43,666 nt of DNA from Flavobacteriaceae bacterium (GCA_013002065.1 JABDKT010000204.1:1-43666), one strand, 5' to 3'. Shown: positions 31,861 through 40,140, counted from the first letter of the stretch. Made by a program: numbers and translations. Notes: generated by a model from the letters alone, not told the origin.

Positions 31861-32613
31861 ATGACACCACCTTACGTAAAAGAACATATTAATAATGGTA
31901 TTGCCACCATAGAGTTTTTCCATCCAGCGCATAACAGTTTGCCAGGTGATTTACTTTCTAAATTAACCCAACTTATTAAGGAGGCGGGTGAAAATGACGA
32001 GGTGAAAGTAATTATACTGAAAAGTGGTGGAGACCGTACGTTCTGTGCGGGCGCTAGTTTTAAAGAATTGATCAATATTAATGATGCTGAAACTGGCAGA
32101 GTTTTCTTTAGCGGATTCGCAAATGTGATCAATGCCATGCGAAAATGCCCAAAGTTTATCATTGGAAGAATTCAAGGAAAGACTGTGGGCGGTGGTGTAG
32201 GATTGGCCTCGGCAACCGATTATTGCATGGCAACAAAATACGCCTCCATTAAGCTAAGTGAATTGAATGTTGGGATTGGCCCATTTGTGGTGGGACCTGC
32301 CGTGGAGCGAAAATTAGGACTTACAGGTATGTCGCAAATTGCGATTGATGCCAATAGTTTTTACGATGCCGAATGGGCAAGACAAAAGGGGTTATTTACA
32401 AAAGTTTTTGACACTACCGAAGAGTTAGATGAGGCAGTTACCGAGTTCGCTCAAAATTTGTGCAGTTACAATCCGGAGGCGATGAAAGAAATGAAACAAA
32501 TCTTTTGGAAAGGCACGGAAAATTGGGACGATTTATTAGCAGAAAGAGCAGCAATAAGCGGCCGATTGGTGCTTTCAGAATTTACAAAAGAGACATTAAA
32601 ACGGTACCAGTGA
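31861..32613 (+). CDS. Enoyl-CoA hydratase/isomerase family protein, PaaF candidate
   Basis: 250 residues; ATG at 31861 preferred, as the TTG at 31828 overlaps paaZ. Crotonase fold: RTFCAGASFKEL (oxyanion hole) and IQGKTVGGGVGLASATDY. The first catalytic Glu of classical hydratases (GGxxE) is Gly here (GGGVGL), a pattern also seen in methylglutaconyl-CoA hydratases of leucine catabolism (LiuC), while the second Glu may be in KLSELNVGIGP. By position it could supply the 2,3-dehydroadipyl-CoA hydratase step (PaaF) missing elsewhere in the operon; because a branched-chain-type 2-oxoacid dehydrogenase follows, a LiuC-like role is a real alternative. paaY begins inside its stop. Confidence 0.85.
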   Translation: MTPPYVKEHINNGIATIEFFHPAHNSLPGDLLSKLTQLIKEAGENDEVKVIILKSGGDRTFCAGASFKELININDAETGRVFFSGFANVINAMRKCPKFIIGRIQGKTVGGGVGLASATDYCMATKYASIKLSELNVGIGPFVVGPAVERKLGLTGMSQIAIDANSFYDAEWARQKGLFTKVFDTTEELDEAVTEFAQNLCSYNPEAMKEMKQIFWKGTENWDDLLAERAAISGRLVLSEFTKETLKRYQ

Positions 32614-33110
32614 TTTATAGTTTTAAAGGACATATTCCCGTCGTAGATCCTACGAGCTTTGTGCATCCCTTGGCTGCCGTTACCGGCAATGTGATTATTG
32701 GAAAGGACTGTTATATCGGTCCTGGAGCTGCGATTCGAGGTGACTGGGGAGAAATTATTTTGGAAGATGGCGTGAATGTACAGGAGAATTGTACGATTCA
32801 TATGTTTCCCGGAAAATCGATTGTGTTGAAGAAGGGGGCTCATGTAGGACATGGCGCTGTAATTCACGGTGCAAATTTGGGAGAAAATTGTCTTATAGGA
32901 ATGAATTCGGTTATAATGGATGATGCTGAAATAGGAGACGAATGTATTGTTGGAGCGATGAGTTTTATTAAGGCTGAGACTGTCTTTCCGAAAAGGAAAT
33001 TGATCGTAGGAAATCCGGCGAAAGTGATTAAAGAGGTATCGGAAGAAATGATTGCTTGGAAAACGGCCGGAACCAAATTATATCAAAAATTACCCAAGGA
33101 TTGTCATTAA
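32610..33110 (+). CDS. paaY: PaaY gamma-carbonic-anhydrase-like hexapeptide protein, apparently truncated at its C-terminus
   Basis: 166 residues. The track start at 32460 lies inside the previous gene; the GTG at 32610 overlaps that gene's TGA (GTGA) and begins VIYSFKGHIPVVDPTSFVHP, the family N-terminus. It is a left-handed beta-helix of hexapeptide repeats (AAVTGNVIIGKDCYIGPGAAIRGDWG) with zinc-type His residues in TIHMFPG and HVGHGAVIHG. PaaY is a thioesterase-like protein that helps detoxify blocked CoA intermediates. E. coli PaaY is 196 residues; here the frame stops at TAA (33108-33110) after KLPKDCH, about 30 residues short, and the missing tail continues in the same frame. Confidence 0.93.
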   Translation: MIYSFKGHIPVVDPTSFVHPLAAVTGNVIIGKDCYIGPGAAIRGDWGEIILEDGVNVQENCTIHMFPGKSIVLKKGAHVGHGAVIHGANLGENCLIGMNSVIMDDAEIGDECIVGAMSFIKAETVFPKRKLIVGNPAKVIKEVSEEMIAWKTAGTKLYQKLPKDCH

Positions 33111-33209
33111 TCTTTAAGAGAAGTTGAACCACTAACGGAACTGCCAAAAAACCGACCGGTTCAAGAAGATTTTTATAAAACCTTGGAAGAAATTAAGAGG
33201 AACGAATAG
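33111..33209 (+). pseudogene. In-frame continuation of paaY beyond the TAA stop
   Basis: Thirty-two sense codons, in the same frame as paaY, encode SLREVEPLTELPKNRPVQEDF and onward to KRNE, ending with TAG at 33207-33209. The start of this tail resembles the C-terminal arm of E. coli PaaY (x-V-APLREIEPGR). The TAG is followed by T and then the E2 ATG (TAGTATG), the same junction used at paaB/paaC and paaJ/SDR, so it looks like the ancestral paaY stop. The stretch has no start of its own. Either a single-base nonsense change (for example GAA or CAA to TAA), a sequencing error, or readthrough explains it. Confidence 0.75.
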
Positions 33210-33210
33210 T

Positions 33211-34497
33211 ATGTCGGATGTAGAATTTAAATTACCCAAGATGGGTGAAAGTATTACCGAAGCTGCCATTATTAAATGGTTTAAGAAGGTTGGTGATACC
33301 GTGGAGCTGGATGAAATCCTGTTGGAAGTTGCGACCGATAAAGTAGATTCGGAAGTACCTTCGAATGTGGAGGGGGAGATTATTGAAATTTTATACGAAC
33401 CTAATGAAGTGGTGGGCATCGGTGAAGTTGTGGCCATCATTCGAACCAACGGAGAAGCTCCGGTTGCTAAAATTTCCGAAGAAAATAAAACTGCAAACCT
33501 TCAACAAAAAGAAACAAAAAGCAAAAAACGGCCGGCAAAGAAATTATCGACCACTCAGTCGTTTCAGGTTAAAGAAAATATGTTTGTAAGTCCGTTAGTG
33601 GACAAAATTGCTCGCGAAAACCATATAAGTTATGAGGAGTTGGCGAGAATTACAGGAAGTGGGAAAGACGGCCGACTTCGGAAATCGGATGTGATGAATT
33701 ATCTCGAAGAAGGGCGACCGTTTCAATTTGTACAACCGGTGCAAGAACCCTCCGGATTCAAAGTCCCAGATTTAAAATTCGATAAAGGTGATGGGAAGAG
33801 AGTCCCTATGGATCGTATGCGACAAATGATCGCCGATCATATGGTTTTTAGTAAACACACCTCTCCCCATGTGACTGCCTACGTGGAGGCCGACCTCACC
33901 GAGATGGTCAACTGGCGAAACGCTAACAAGGTTGCCTTTCAGAAAAAATACAACGAGAAACTTACGTTTACGCCCTTGTTTGTGGAAGCAGTGGTGAAGG
34001 CAATCAAAGACTTTCCGGAGATAAATTCTTCGCTGGACGGGAATGAAATCATCGTAAAGGATAAAATAAATATTGGAATGGCGACGGCCTTACCCAGCGG
34101 TAATCTTATTGTTCCGGTTGTAAAAGAAGCCTACGGAAAGGATTTGAAGACATTAGCAAGTATCACTAATTCTCTTGCCACAAAAGCCCGGGAAGGGAAA
34201 TTAAAAGCGGAAGATACCCAAGGTAGCACCTTTACCATAAGTAATGTAGGAACCTTCGGAAGTTTGATGGGTACTCCTATAATCAATCAGCCGGAAGCAG
34301 CGATTTTAGCAACGGGAATTATAAAAAAGAGGGCAGAGGTGATAGAGAAAGAGGATGGCGATGTTATTGAAATCCGATCTATGATGTACCTATCGCTTTC
34401 CTTCGATCACAGAATAGTGGACGGATATTTGGCGGGATCCTTTTTACGAAGAATAGCCGATTATATGGAACAGTTTGATTCCGATAGAAAAATATAA
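33211..34497 (+). CDS. 2-oxoacid dehydrogenase E2, dihydrolipoyl acyltransferase (branched-chain type)
   Basis: 428 residues. It has one N-terminal lipoyl domain (about 1-80) with the lipoylated Lys in EVATDKVDSEVPS, then a Lys/Gln-rich linker, then a peripheral subunit-binding domain (about 129-168; FVSPLVDKIARENHISYEEL...GKDGRLRKSDVMNYL). The acyltransferase catalytic domain (about 195-428) has the catalytic His/Asp in SFDHRIVDGYLAGSFL. It transfers the acyl group from E1-bound TPP to CoA. It starts one base after the paaY tail TAG. With the aminotransferase and E1 downstream, it forms an acyl-CoA-generating module; no E3 is present, so a shared dihydrolipoamide dehydrogenase is needed. Branched-chain or aryl substrate not decidable by eye. 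Confidence 0.92.
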   Translation: MSDVEFKLPKMGESITEAAIIKWFKKVGDTVELDEILLEVATDKVDSEVPSNVEGEIIEILYEPNEVVGIGEVVAIIRTNGEAPVAKISEENKTANLQQKETKSKKRPAKKLSTTQSFQVKENMFVSPLVDKIARENHISYEELARITGSGKDGRLRKSDVMNYLEEGRPFQFVQPVQEPSGFKVPDLKFDKGDGKRVPMDRMRQMIADHMVFSKHTSPHVTAYVEADLTEMVNWRNANKVAFQKKYNEKLTFTPLFVEAVVKAIKDFPEINSSLDGNEIIVKDKINIGMATALPSGNLIVPVVKEAYGKDLKTLASITNSLATKAREGKLKAEDTQGSTFTISNVGTFGSLMGTPIINQPEAAILATGIIKKRAEVIEKEDGDVIEIRSMMYLSLSFDHRIVDGYLAGSFLRRIADYMEQFDSDRKI

Positions 34498-34507
34498 ATG
34501 AGAGACT

Positions 34508-35572
34508 ATGATGGAAACGATGCAAAAGATTAAGATTACAAAATGTAACGAATCAAAATTAGAAACAATTGATTTTGAGAATATTCCGTTAGGTAGAGCT
34601 TTTACCGATCATATGTTTATTTGTGACTATACCGATGGTAAGTGGCAGGAACCTAGAATAGAACCTCTGTCGATGATTCCTACTCATCCCGCGGCCATGG
34701 CGTTGCACTATGGTCAGGCGATATTTGAGGGAATGAAGGCGACTGTTACTGAAAGTGGTACTCCTATGTTATTTCGTCCTTATAAAAATGCGGCAAGACT
34801 TAATTTTAGTGCCGATCGTATGGGAATGCCAAGTTTTCCTGAAGATTTGTTTGTGGATGGATTGAAGGAATTAGTGAATTTAGAGCGGAATTGGATTCCG
34901 AAGAAAGAAGGAAGCGCTCTTTATTTAAGACCTTTTATGTATGCCGACGAACCCTTTATTGGGATGCGGGCCGCCACGAGTTATAAATTTATCATTATTG
35001 CATCTCCTGCGGGACCATTTTTCAGCAAACGAATAAAACTATATGCCGAGAAAAAATACATTAGAGCTGCAGAGGGCGGTACTGGAGAGGCCAAAGCGGC
35101 AGGAAATTATGCAGCAGCCATTCGTCCTACTGAAATTGCTAAATCCAAAGGGTACGACCAGGTACTATGGTTGGATGCCATAGAGCATAAATACATCCAG
35201 GAAGTAGGGACCATGAACATATTTTTCAAAATGGATGGAAAATTTGTGACCCCCATAAGAGATGGGGCTATCCTCGACGGAATTACCCGTCTTAGCGTCA
35301 TGGACATTCTAAAAGATTTGGGACATGAGGTAATTGAAAGACCTATTACGATAGACGAAGTGCAGGAGGCTTCTAAAGATGGAACCTTGGAAGAAGCCTT
35401 CGGAACGGGAACGGCCGTGGGTATAGCCTATATACAAGAAATTGGTTGGGGAGATGAGATGATTCATGTGTCGAACGAAAGCCCTGTAGGCCTTGAAGTA
35501 AATAAAATATTGAATGATATTAAAACAGGTAAGACTGAAGACAAGTTTGGTTGGATGGTGCCTGTCGCATAA
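34508..35572 (+). CDS. ilvE: Class IV aminotransferase, branched-chain amino acid aminotransferase type
   Basis: 354 residues, typical of the longer eukaryote-like BCATs of Bacteroidota. A start at either of two adjacent ATGs (34508 or 34511) is possible. PLP-enzyme landmarks are ALHYGQAIFEGMKA, RPYKNAARLNFSADRM, RPFMYADEPFIGMRA, the cofactor Lys in GEAKAAGNYAAA, IQEVGTMNIFF and DGITRLSV, closing with EEAFGTGTAVGIAYI. It transfers the amino group of Val, Leu or Ile to 2-oxoglutarate; several BCATs also accept aromatic amino acids. It is sandwiched between E2 (10 bases) and E1 (3 bases), so its oxoacid product is presumably the substrate of that complex. Confidence 0.92.
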   Translation: MMETMQKIKITKCNESKLETIDFENIPLGRAFTDHMFICDYTDGKWQEPRIEPLSMIPTHPAAMALHYGQAIFEGMKATVTESGTPMLFRPYKNAARLNFSADRMGMPSFPEDLFVDGLKELVNLERNWIPKKEGSALYLRPFMYADEPFIGMRAATSYKFIIIASPAGPFFSKRIKLYAEKKYIRAAEGGTGEAKAAGNYAAAIRPTEIAKSKGYDQVLWLDAIEHKYIQEVGTMNIFFKMDGKFVTPIRDGAILDGITRLSVMDILKDLGHEVIERPITIDEVQEASKDGTLEEAFGTGTAVGIAYIQEIGWGDEMIHVSNESPVGLEVNKILNDIKTGKTEDKFGWMVPVA

Positions 35573-35575
35573 CCT

Positions 35576-37705
35576 ATGATTGAAGAGATCGAAAAATTAA
35601 ATACATCTAATATTGATATAGAAACCCTGAAAAAGGGCTTCTCAAATTTGGTGACGGCCAAGGCTCTTACCTTCTTATATGAGGAGAACTTTAAGGTAGT
35701 TTCAAAATACGTGCATGCCACATCTAGAGGTCATGAAGTAATTCAAACTGCCTTGGGAATGCAGTTGTTACCCCAAGATTATGCCTTTCCATATTACCGT
35801 GATGATAGTATGTTGCTCGCCATTGGTATGGAACCCTACGATTTAATGCTTCAGGTTTTGGCGAAACGAGATGATCCATTTTCGGGAGGGCGCACCTATT
35901 ATTCTCATCCTAGCTTGAAGGATGATGACAAACCTAAGATTCCTCACCAGAGTAGCGCTACCGGCATGCAAGCTATTCCCGCAACCGGTGTCGCACTCGG
36001 ATTTTGGTACAAGGAAGCTGAAGGAATTGCCAATGAGCTCTCGACGACGCTCGAGCAGACCAGTAATGTAAAAGATTCAAATACAGCCAAAAAGCCGGTG
36101 GTGGTTTGTAGCTTGGGAGATGCTTCCGTCACCGAAGGGGAAATCGCCGAAGCTTTTCAAATGGCAGCTTTAAAGCAATTGCCAATTTTGTATTTAGTAC
36201 AAGATAACGGTTGGGATATTTCGGCCAATGAGGAAGAAACAAGAGCTCAAAATGCGGCGGAGTACGCTGCCGGGTTTCATGGGTTGGAAGCCATTTCTAT
36301 TGATGGAACCGACTTTGAACAAAGCTATGAGACCATAAAGTACGTTCTGGAGACCATTCGTAAAGAACGACGACCGTTTTTGGTTCATGCGAAAGTTCCC
36401 TTGCTAAATCATCACACCTCCGGAGTGCGTATGGAATGGTACAGAGACGATTTGGAAGAGGCTAGGAGTAGAGACCCCTATCCCAAAATGCAAAAGCTGC
36501 TGGCCGATCGTGGTTTTACTGCGGAACAGATTCAGGAGATTGAAAACAAGGCGATCGCCAAAGTTCGAGAACAATTTGAAAAAGCATTACAAGCCGAAGA
36601 CCCCAAACCAGAAGACCTTTTTACGCACGATTTTGCACCCACTCCCATTTCCGAAGAAACCGGAACTCGAGAACCTGAGGGAGCCGATAAGGTGGTGATG
36701 GTGGATTGTGCTTTGTTTGCCATAGAAGAACTAATGGCCAAACACAAAGAATGTTTGTTGTATGGGCAAGACGTTGGAGGCCGATTGGGAGGAGTATTTA
36801 GGGAAGCAGCGACATTGGCTCAGAAGTTTGGCGATAATCGAGTGTTTAATACGCCTATTCAAGAAGCTTTTATTGTTGGATCTACGGTGGGTATGAGCGC
36901 TGTAGGATTGAAACCCATCGTTGAGGTTCAGTTCGCCGATTATATCTGGCCGGGGCTCAATCAATTATTTACTGAAGTTAGCCGAAGCTGTTATTTATCG
37001 AACGGAAAATGGTCGGTGTCCATGATTCTAAGGGTGCCCATTGGTGCCTACGGAAGTGGAGGTCCTTACCATTCGTCATCGGTGGAAAGTGTGGTCGCCA
37101 ATATTCGAGGCCTTAAGATTGCTTATCCGAGTAACGGCGCCGACTTGAAAGGATTAATGAAAGCAGCTTATTACGATCCTAATCCCGTGGTGATATTCGA
37201 ACACAAAGGATTGTATTGGAGTAAAGTGCCCGGTACCAAGGGCGCCACTTCGGTTGAGCCTGCGGAAGATTATATTTTACCCTTTGGGAAGGCTTGGGTT
37301 TTACAAGAAATCTGGAAGCAGGAGGATGAAGAGACCTTGTCCATTATTACCTACGGAATGGGAGTGCATTGGGCGATTAATGCTTCCGAAGAAATGGGGC
37401 TTCAAGACCGAATTGAAATCATCGATCTTAGAACGCTACATCCGTTAGATTATGAGACCGTTTTTAAGAGCGTCAAGAAATGTGGTAAGTGTCTTGTTGT
37501 AACTGAAGAGCCTTCCGAAAATAGTTTTAGTCGGGCGCTGCAAGGTAGAATTCAAGAAGAGTGTTTTCAGGAATTGGACGGACCGGTCATGATCATTGGT
37601 TCCGAAAATATGCCTGCGATTCCTTTAAATTCTACTTTGGAGCAAACGATGATTCCTTCCGTAGAAAAAGTAAAGAAGAAAATTGAAGAAATATTAAACT
37701 ACTAA
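35576..37705 (+). CDS. 2-oxoacid dehydrogenase E1, fused alpha and beta subunits
   Basis: 709 residues joining two normally separate subunits. The alpha part (about 1-340) contains the thiamine-diphosphate motif GDASVTEGEIAEAFQMAAL...LVQDN (a GDG-to-GDA variant) and HQSSATGMQAIPATGVALG. A linker of about 30 residues is followed by the beta part (about 375-709) with LYGQDVGGRLGGVFREA, FNTPIQEAFIVGSTVG, EVQFADYIWPGLNQLF, GAYGSGGPYHSSS and the transketolase C-domain VVTEEPSENSFSRA. It decarboxylates a 2-oxoacid and acylates the lipoyl domain of E2. It is the last gene of the paa operon, with a terminator right behind it. Fused E1 of the branched-chain type is the usual annotation; aryl specificity is possible. 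Confidence 0.93.
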   Translation: MIEEIEKLNTSNIDIETLKKGFSNLVTAKALTFLYEENFKVVSKYVHATSRGHEVIQTALGMQLLPQDYAFPYYRDDSMLLAIGMEPYDLMLQVLAKRDDPFSGGRTYYSHPSLKDDDKPKIPHQSSATGMQAIPATGVALGFWYKEAEGIANELSTTLEQTSNVKDSNTAKKPVVVCSLGDASVTEGEIAEAFQMAALKQLPILYLVQDNGWDISANEEETRAQNAAEYAAGFHGLEAISIDGTDFEQSYETIKYVLETIRKERRPFLVHAKVPLLNHHTSGVRMEWYRDDLEEARSRDPYPKMQKLLADRGFTAEQIQEIENKAIAKVREQFEKALQAEDPKPEDLFTHDFAPTPISEETGTREPEGADKVVMVDCALFAIEELMAKHKECLLYGQDVGGRLGGVFREAATLAQKFGDNRVFNTPIQEAFIVGSTVGMSAVGLKPIVEVQFADYIWPGLNQLFTEVSRSCYLSNGKWSVSMILRVPIGAYGSGGPYHSSSVESVVANIRGLKIAYPSNGADLKGLMKAAYYDPNPVVIFEHKGLYWSKVPGTKGATSVEPAEDYILPFGKAWVLQEIWKQEDEETLSIITYGMGVHWAINASEEMGLQDRIEIIDLRTLHPLDYETVFKSVKKCGKCLVVTEEPSENSFSRALQGRIQEECFQELDGPVMIIGSENMPAIPLNSTLEQTMIPSVEKVKKKIEEILNY

Positions 37706-37709
37706 AAAA

Positions 37710-37725
37710 GCCCCTCGAAAGGGGC
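37710..37725. terminator. Intrinsic terminator at the end of the paa/E1 operon and of the convergent gene
   Basis: GCCCCT-CGAA-AGGGGC forms a 6-bp GC-rich stem with a CGAA tetraloop, 4 bases after the E1 stop. The plus-strand tail is GAATTTTAAAA; on the minus strand the stem is followed by TTTTTTAG, so termination should be stronger for the minus-strand barrel gene. Confidence 0.88.
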
Positions 37726-37730
37726 GAATT

Positions 37731-38840
37731 TTAAAAGTAAAAGTTCAACGAGGTTCGTAGGTATTGGCTATTTACCTGATACTTGGTTACCACTTCTCCT
37801 CTTCTAAAATCAAGATCTCCGGTATATTCGGAAAGGTAACTTACCGTGACACCAATCGCTTTATTGTTTTTCAGGTTGAATATTATACCTGCACGAGGTG
37901 CGTAATAGACATTACCACTATTGATAACATTTCTGAACCCGTCGTAAGCTCCATTGAAGTAATCGCTGGCAAACCCTATTCCAATACCAACAAAGGGTTC
38001 AATGACTCCATTTTTGTTGACATGATATTCGGTGCCGAGCTCTAAACGATAGGTATTCACTTTAAAATTGGCTGCTAAAGGAGCGTTGGTAAAGGTTTTA
38101 TCGGACATAAAGTTGGCCGAAGCTTCCAAGCCGAAGTATAAATTTCCTTGAAGGGATTCCAAGAAGGCAGGAGATGCAATAATACCGAAGTTAACTCCGA
38201 AAGACGATTCATTTTGAGCAGTAGTACTATCGAAGAAGGTAATGTCGTTAAAAGCCATTCCCGCTCCGAAGTACAATTTCATTTGATCCGAATTAAATAG
38301 CTTGGCTTTTTTAATTTCCTCGACTGTAGGTTCAAAGTCTCCATACGAACAGCTGTTATACGACTTAACAAATTTGGCTAGTCGATTTCCACTAATTACA
38401 TCGGTATTGTTAATCTGGTCTCGAATGTCATTGCAGTCGTTAAAGAGAACTGCAAGTTTACCGGGAATCTGACTTTCGTCGTTTTTGAGATCTAAGACTT
38501 GTACGCCTTTTTCAGCATGATTAATAAGAAACACACTTTGAGTGGCATTGTAAAGTGTCGCTTTGCCCGTTTCCACTTTGTGCAGGAACCATGTGTTTTC
38601 ATCAAAGGTAGTTTTCTCAAACTTTTTACCTCTGAGGGTTACTTCGGAAATAGAACCAAAGTCGATACTTTGGCTGTCGTATTCCTTTTTTAGTTGTACA
38701 GTTTGAGTTTGTTGATCGATGGCGATTCGACCATTTAACACCGTATTGTCGTTTTTGGTAAGGGATCCATTTTGAAATCCCTGTGCATAGCTGATGACAC
38801 TGAAGAACATCAGTGCAATGAGTAATATTGAATTTTTCAT
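37731..38840 (-). CDS. Outer-membrane beta-barrel (porin-like) hypothetical protein
   Basis: 369 residues with a signal peptide (KNSILLIALMFFSVISYAQ). The N-terminal third (about 20-165) is a periplasmic-type domain (GSLTKNDNTVLNGRIAI...SIDFGSISEVTLRGKKFEK...WFLHKVETGKATLYN) with two Cys (FNDCNDIRD, SYNSCSYGD). The C-terminal half is a series of amphipathic strands (MKLYFGAGMAFNDIT, LYFGLEASANFM, PFVGIGIGFASDYF) ending in a terminal Phe (YLRTSLNFYF), the outer-membrane insertion signature. It resembles a common flavobacterial family of barrel proteins with no known ligand. It is transcribed convergently with the E1 gene. Confidence 0.82.
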   Translation of the reverse strand: MKNSILLIALMFFSVISYAQGFQNGSLTKNDNTVLNGRIAIDQQTQTVQLKKEYDSQSIDFGSISEVTLRGKKFEKTTFDENTWFLHKVETGKATLYNATQSVFLINHAEKGVQVLDLKNDESQIPGKLAVLFNDCNDIRDQINNTDVISGNRLAKFVKSYNSCSYGDFEPTVEEIKKAKLFNSDQMKLYFGAGMAFNDITFFDSTTAQNESSFGVNFGIIASPAFLESLQGNLYFGLEASANFMSDKTFTNAPLAANFKVNTYRLELGTEYHVNKNGVIEPFVGIGIGFASDYFNGAYDGFRNVINSGNVYYAPRAGIIFNLKNNKAIGVTVSYLSEYTGDLDFRRGEVVTKYQVNSQYLRTSLNFYF

Positions 38841-38919
38841 AAGCGATTTTAAGAGTCTAAATTATCAAAAATTATGCCCGATAGCCAAGGTTTTAACATT
38901 GCTGCTCTTAAAACGTAAA

Positions 38920-38943
38920 AAAGCCGGCAAAAGGCCGGCTTTT
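38920..38943 (-). terminator. Intrinsic terminator downstream of the sorting-domain protein
   Basis: On the minus strand AGCCGGC-CTTTT-GCCGGCT is followed by TTTTTACG, a classic hairpin plus T-tract, 21 bases after the stop of the gene at 38964-40046. Confidence 0.9.
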
Positions 38944-38963
38944 CGAAATATAAATTGGTTAGC

Positions 38964-40046
38964 TTATATTTTCACTAGCTTGATTACTTGAGTTGTATCT
39001 CCCGATTGAACTCTGGCCAGATAGTTACCTGTAGCCAAAACCGAAAGGTCCATTTCCATGGTAAAGGCATCTCCTTCTTGAGAGAATACTTGTTTACCTA
39101 GAACGTCAAATACAGTTACACTGTTTATTTCGCTGTTTGCGCTCACGTTGAAATTTGAATCTACCGGATTTGGATAGAAATTTAAACCGGCAATGATATT
39201 TTCGTTCACAGATAATAGTTCTTCAGCCACATAAACGTTGTATTTGGTGTTTTCAACCATCGCCGAAGTATCTTCCGTGTAAATTGTCCAATTAGATCCA
39301 TTATACCATACTCCTAATGTAACGTTCATCACAATATTTGCAGGTTCTCCAGTAGATGAACCCCAGTTGTGTGAAACAATTGGAAACGCATCAGGTTTGC
39401 CATTTAAGCTGGGATGGTCAATTATTGTATAGTTAGAGGTCGTATTTCCTGCCGTAGCCTGGTGTACGAAAGAATCGGCTCCTCCAGTGGCATCATCCAC
39501 CAACAATGTAAAGGTGGCATTGTTAGGTGCGTTTGTTGCTGTTGCCTCGTTATAAATGTTCCATCTTTCTGCTGCCGCATCGTACCAGAATCCGTAATTG
39601 TTGTTGTTATAAACGGAATTAGGATTCCAATACGTGGAATAAACGATTACGGCATTGGGATTACCATTTACTGCCACATCATCAATCACGGTTGTATAAG
39701 AAGTACCATCCGCTTGTTCAGTGATTACTTTTCCTCCAAAGGGGACATAAACATTGTAAGCCGAACCTTCCGCCATCGCTGAAATGTCTTCATTAAAGAC
39801 CGACCATTGAGAAATCCCACTGTTGTACCAAGTCCCGGTTATTTTGTCATTATAAACCGTCCCACCTACACTGAGGTTGTGGGTTACCAATATTAGTGCC
39901 CCGGGATTACCATTTAAGTCGGGATGATCAATGTAGCTAACGTTACCTGAAATATTAGCCACAGTGGCTTTGTGAGTAAATACCTTGTCTTGAGCTATTG
40001 TCACACTCATTGCAAAGCATAATAATAAAGTAATAATTGCTTTCAT
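38964..40046 (-). CDS. Secreted triple-repeat protein with type IX secretion sorting domain
   Basis: 360 residues. After a signal peptide (KAIITLLLCFAMSVTIAQ) there are three homologous modules of about 80-85 residues. The first and third share FTHKATVANIS / FVHQATAGNTT, YIDHPDLNGNPGA / IIDHPSLNGKPDA, and TGTWYNS..WSVFNEDISAM / LGVWYNG..WTIYTEDTSAM, while the second is more divergent (VIDDVAVNGNPNAV...GFWYDAAAERWNIYNE). The C-terminal 80 residues are a type A T9SS sorting domain (FYPNPVDSNFNV...VTVFDVLGKQVFSQ...GNYLARVQSGDTTQVIKLVKI). It is therefore exported across the outer membrane and either surface-attached or released. The repeated domain has no enzyme motif that I recognise. Confidence 0.9.
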   Translation of the reverse strand: MKAIITLLLCFAMSVTIAQDKVFTHKATVANISGNVSYIDHPDLNGNPGALILVTHNLSVGGTVYNDKITGTWYNSGISQWSVFNEDISAMAEGSAYNVYVPFGGKVITEQADGTSYTTVIDDVAVNGNPNAVIVYSTYWNPNSVYNNNNYGFWYDAAAERWNIYNEATATNAPNNATFTLLVDDATGGADSFVHQATAGNTTSNYTIIDHPSLNGKPDAFPIVSHNWGSSTGEPANIVMNVTLGVWYNGSNWTIYTEDTSAMVENTKYNVYVAEELLSVNENIIAGLNFYPNPVDSNFNVSANSEINSVTVFDVLGKQVFSQEGDAFTMEMDLSVLATGNYLARVQSGDTTQVIKLVKI

Positions 40047-40140
40047 AATTAATTGATTTAAGTTAATAAAGTGTTTTTTAGTTTAACAAAATTAACATCT
40101 AACTCTCTGAATATTAGCAGTTAAAAGAATGTAAATTTTA

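Noticed and set aside
32460-32609. N-terminal extension of PaaY in the ORF track
   Set aside because: This part lies inside the enoyl-CoA hydratase gene in another frame and has no similarity to PaaY; the family N-terminus begins at the GTG at 32610.
34498-34500. ATG directly after the E2 stop as an aminotransferase start
   Set aside because: It is out of frame with the aminotransferase, whose frame starts at 34508 or 34511.
21559-37705. Horizontal acquisition of the paa operon as an island
   Set aside because: No integrase, tRNA, flanking direct repeats or change in base composition is visible; flavobacterial-type features run through the whole operon.
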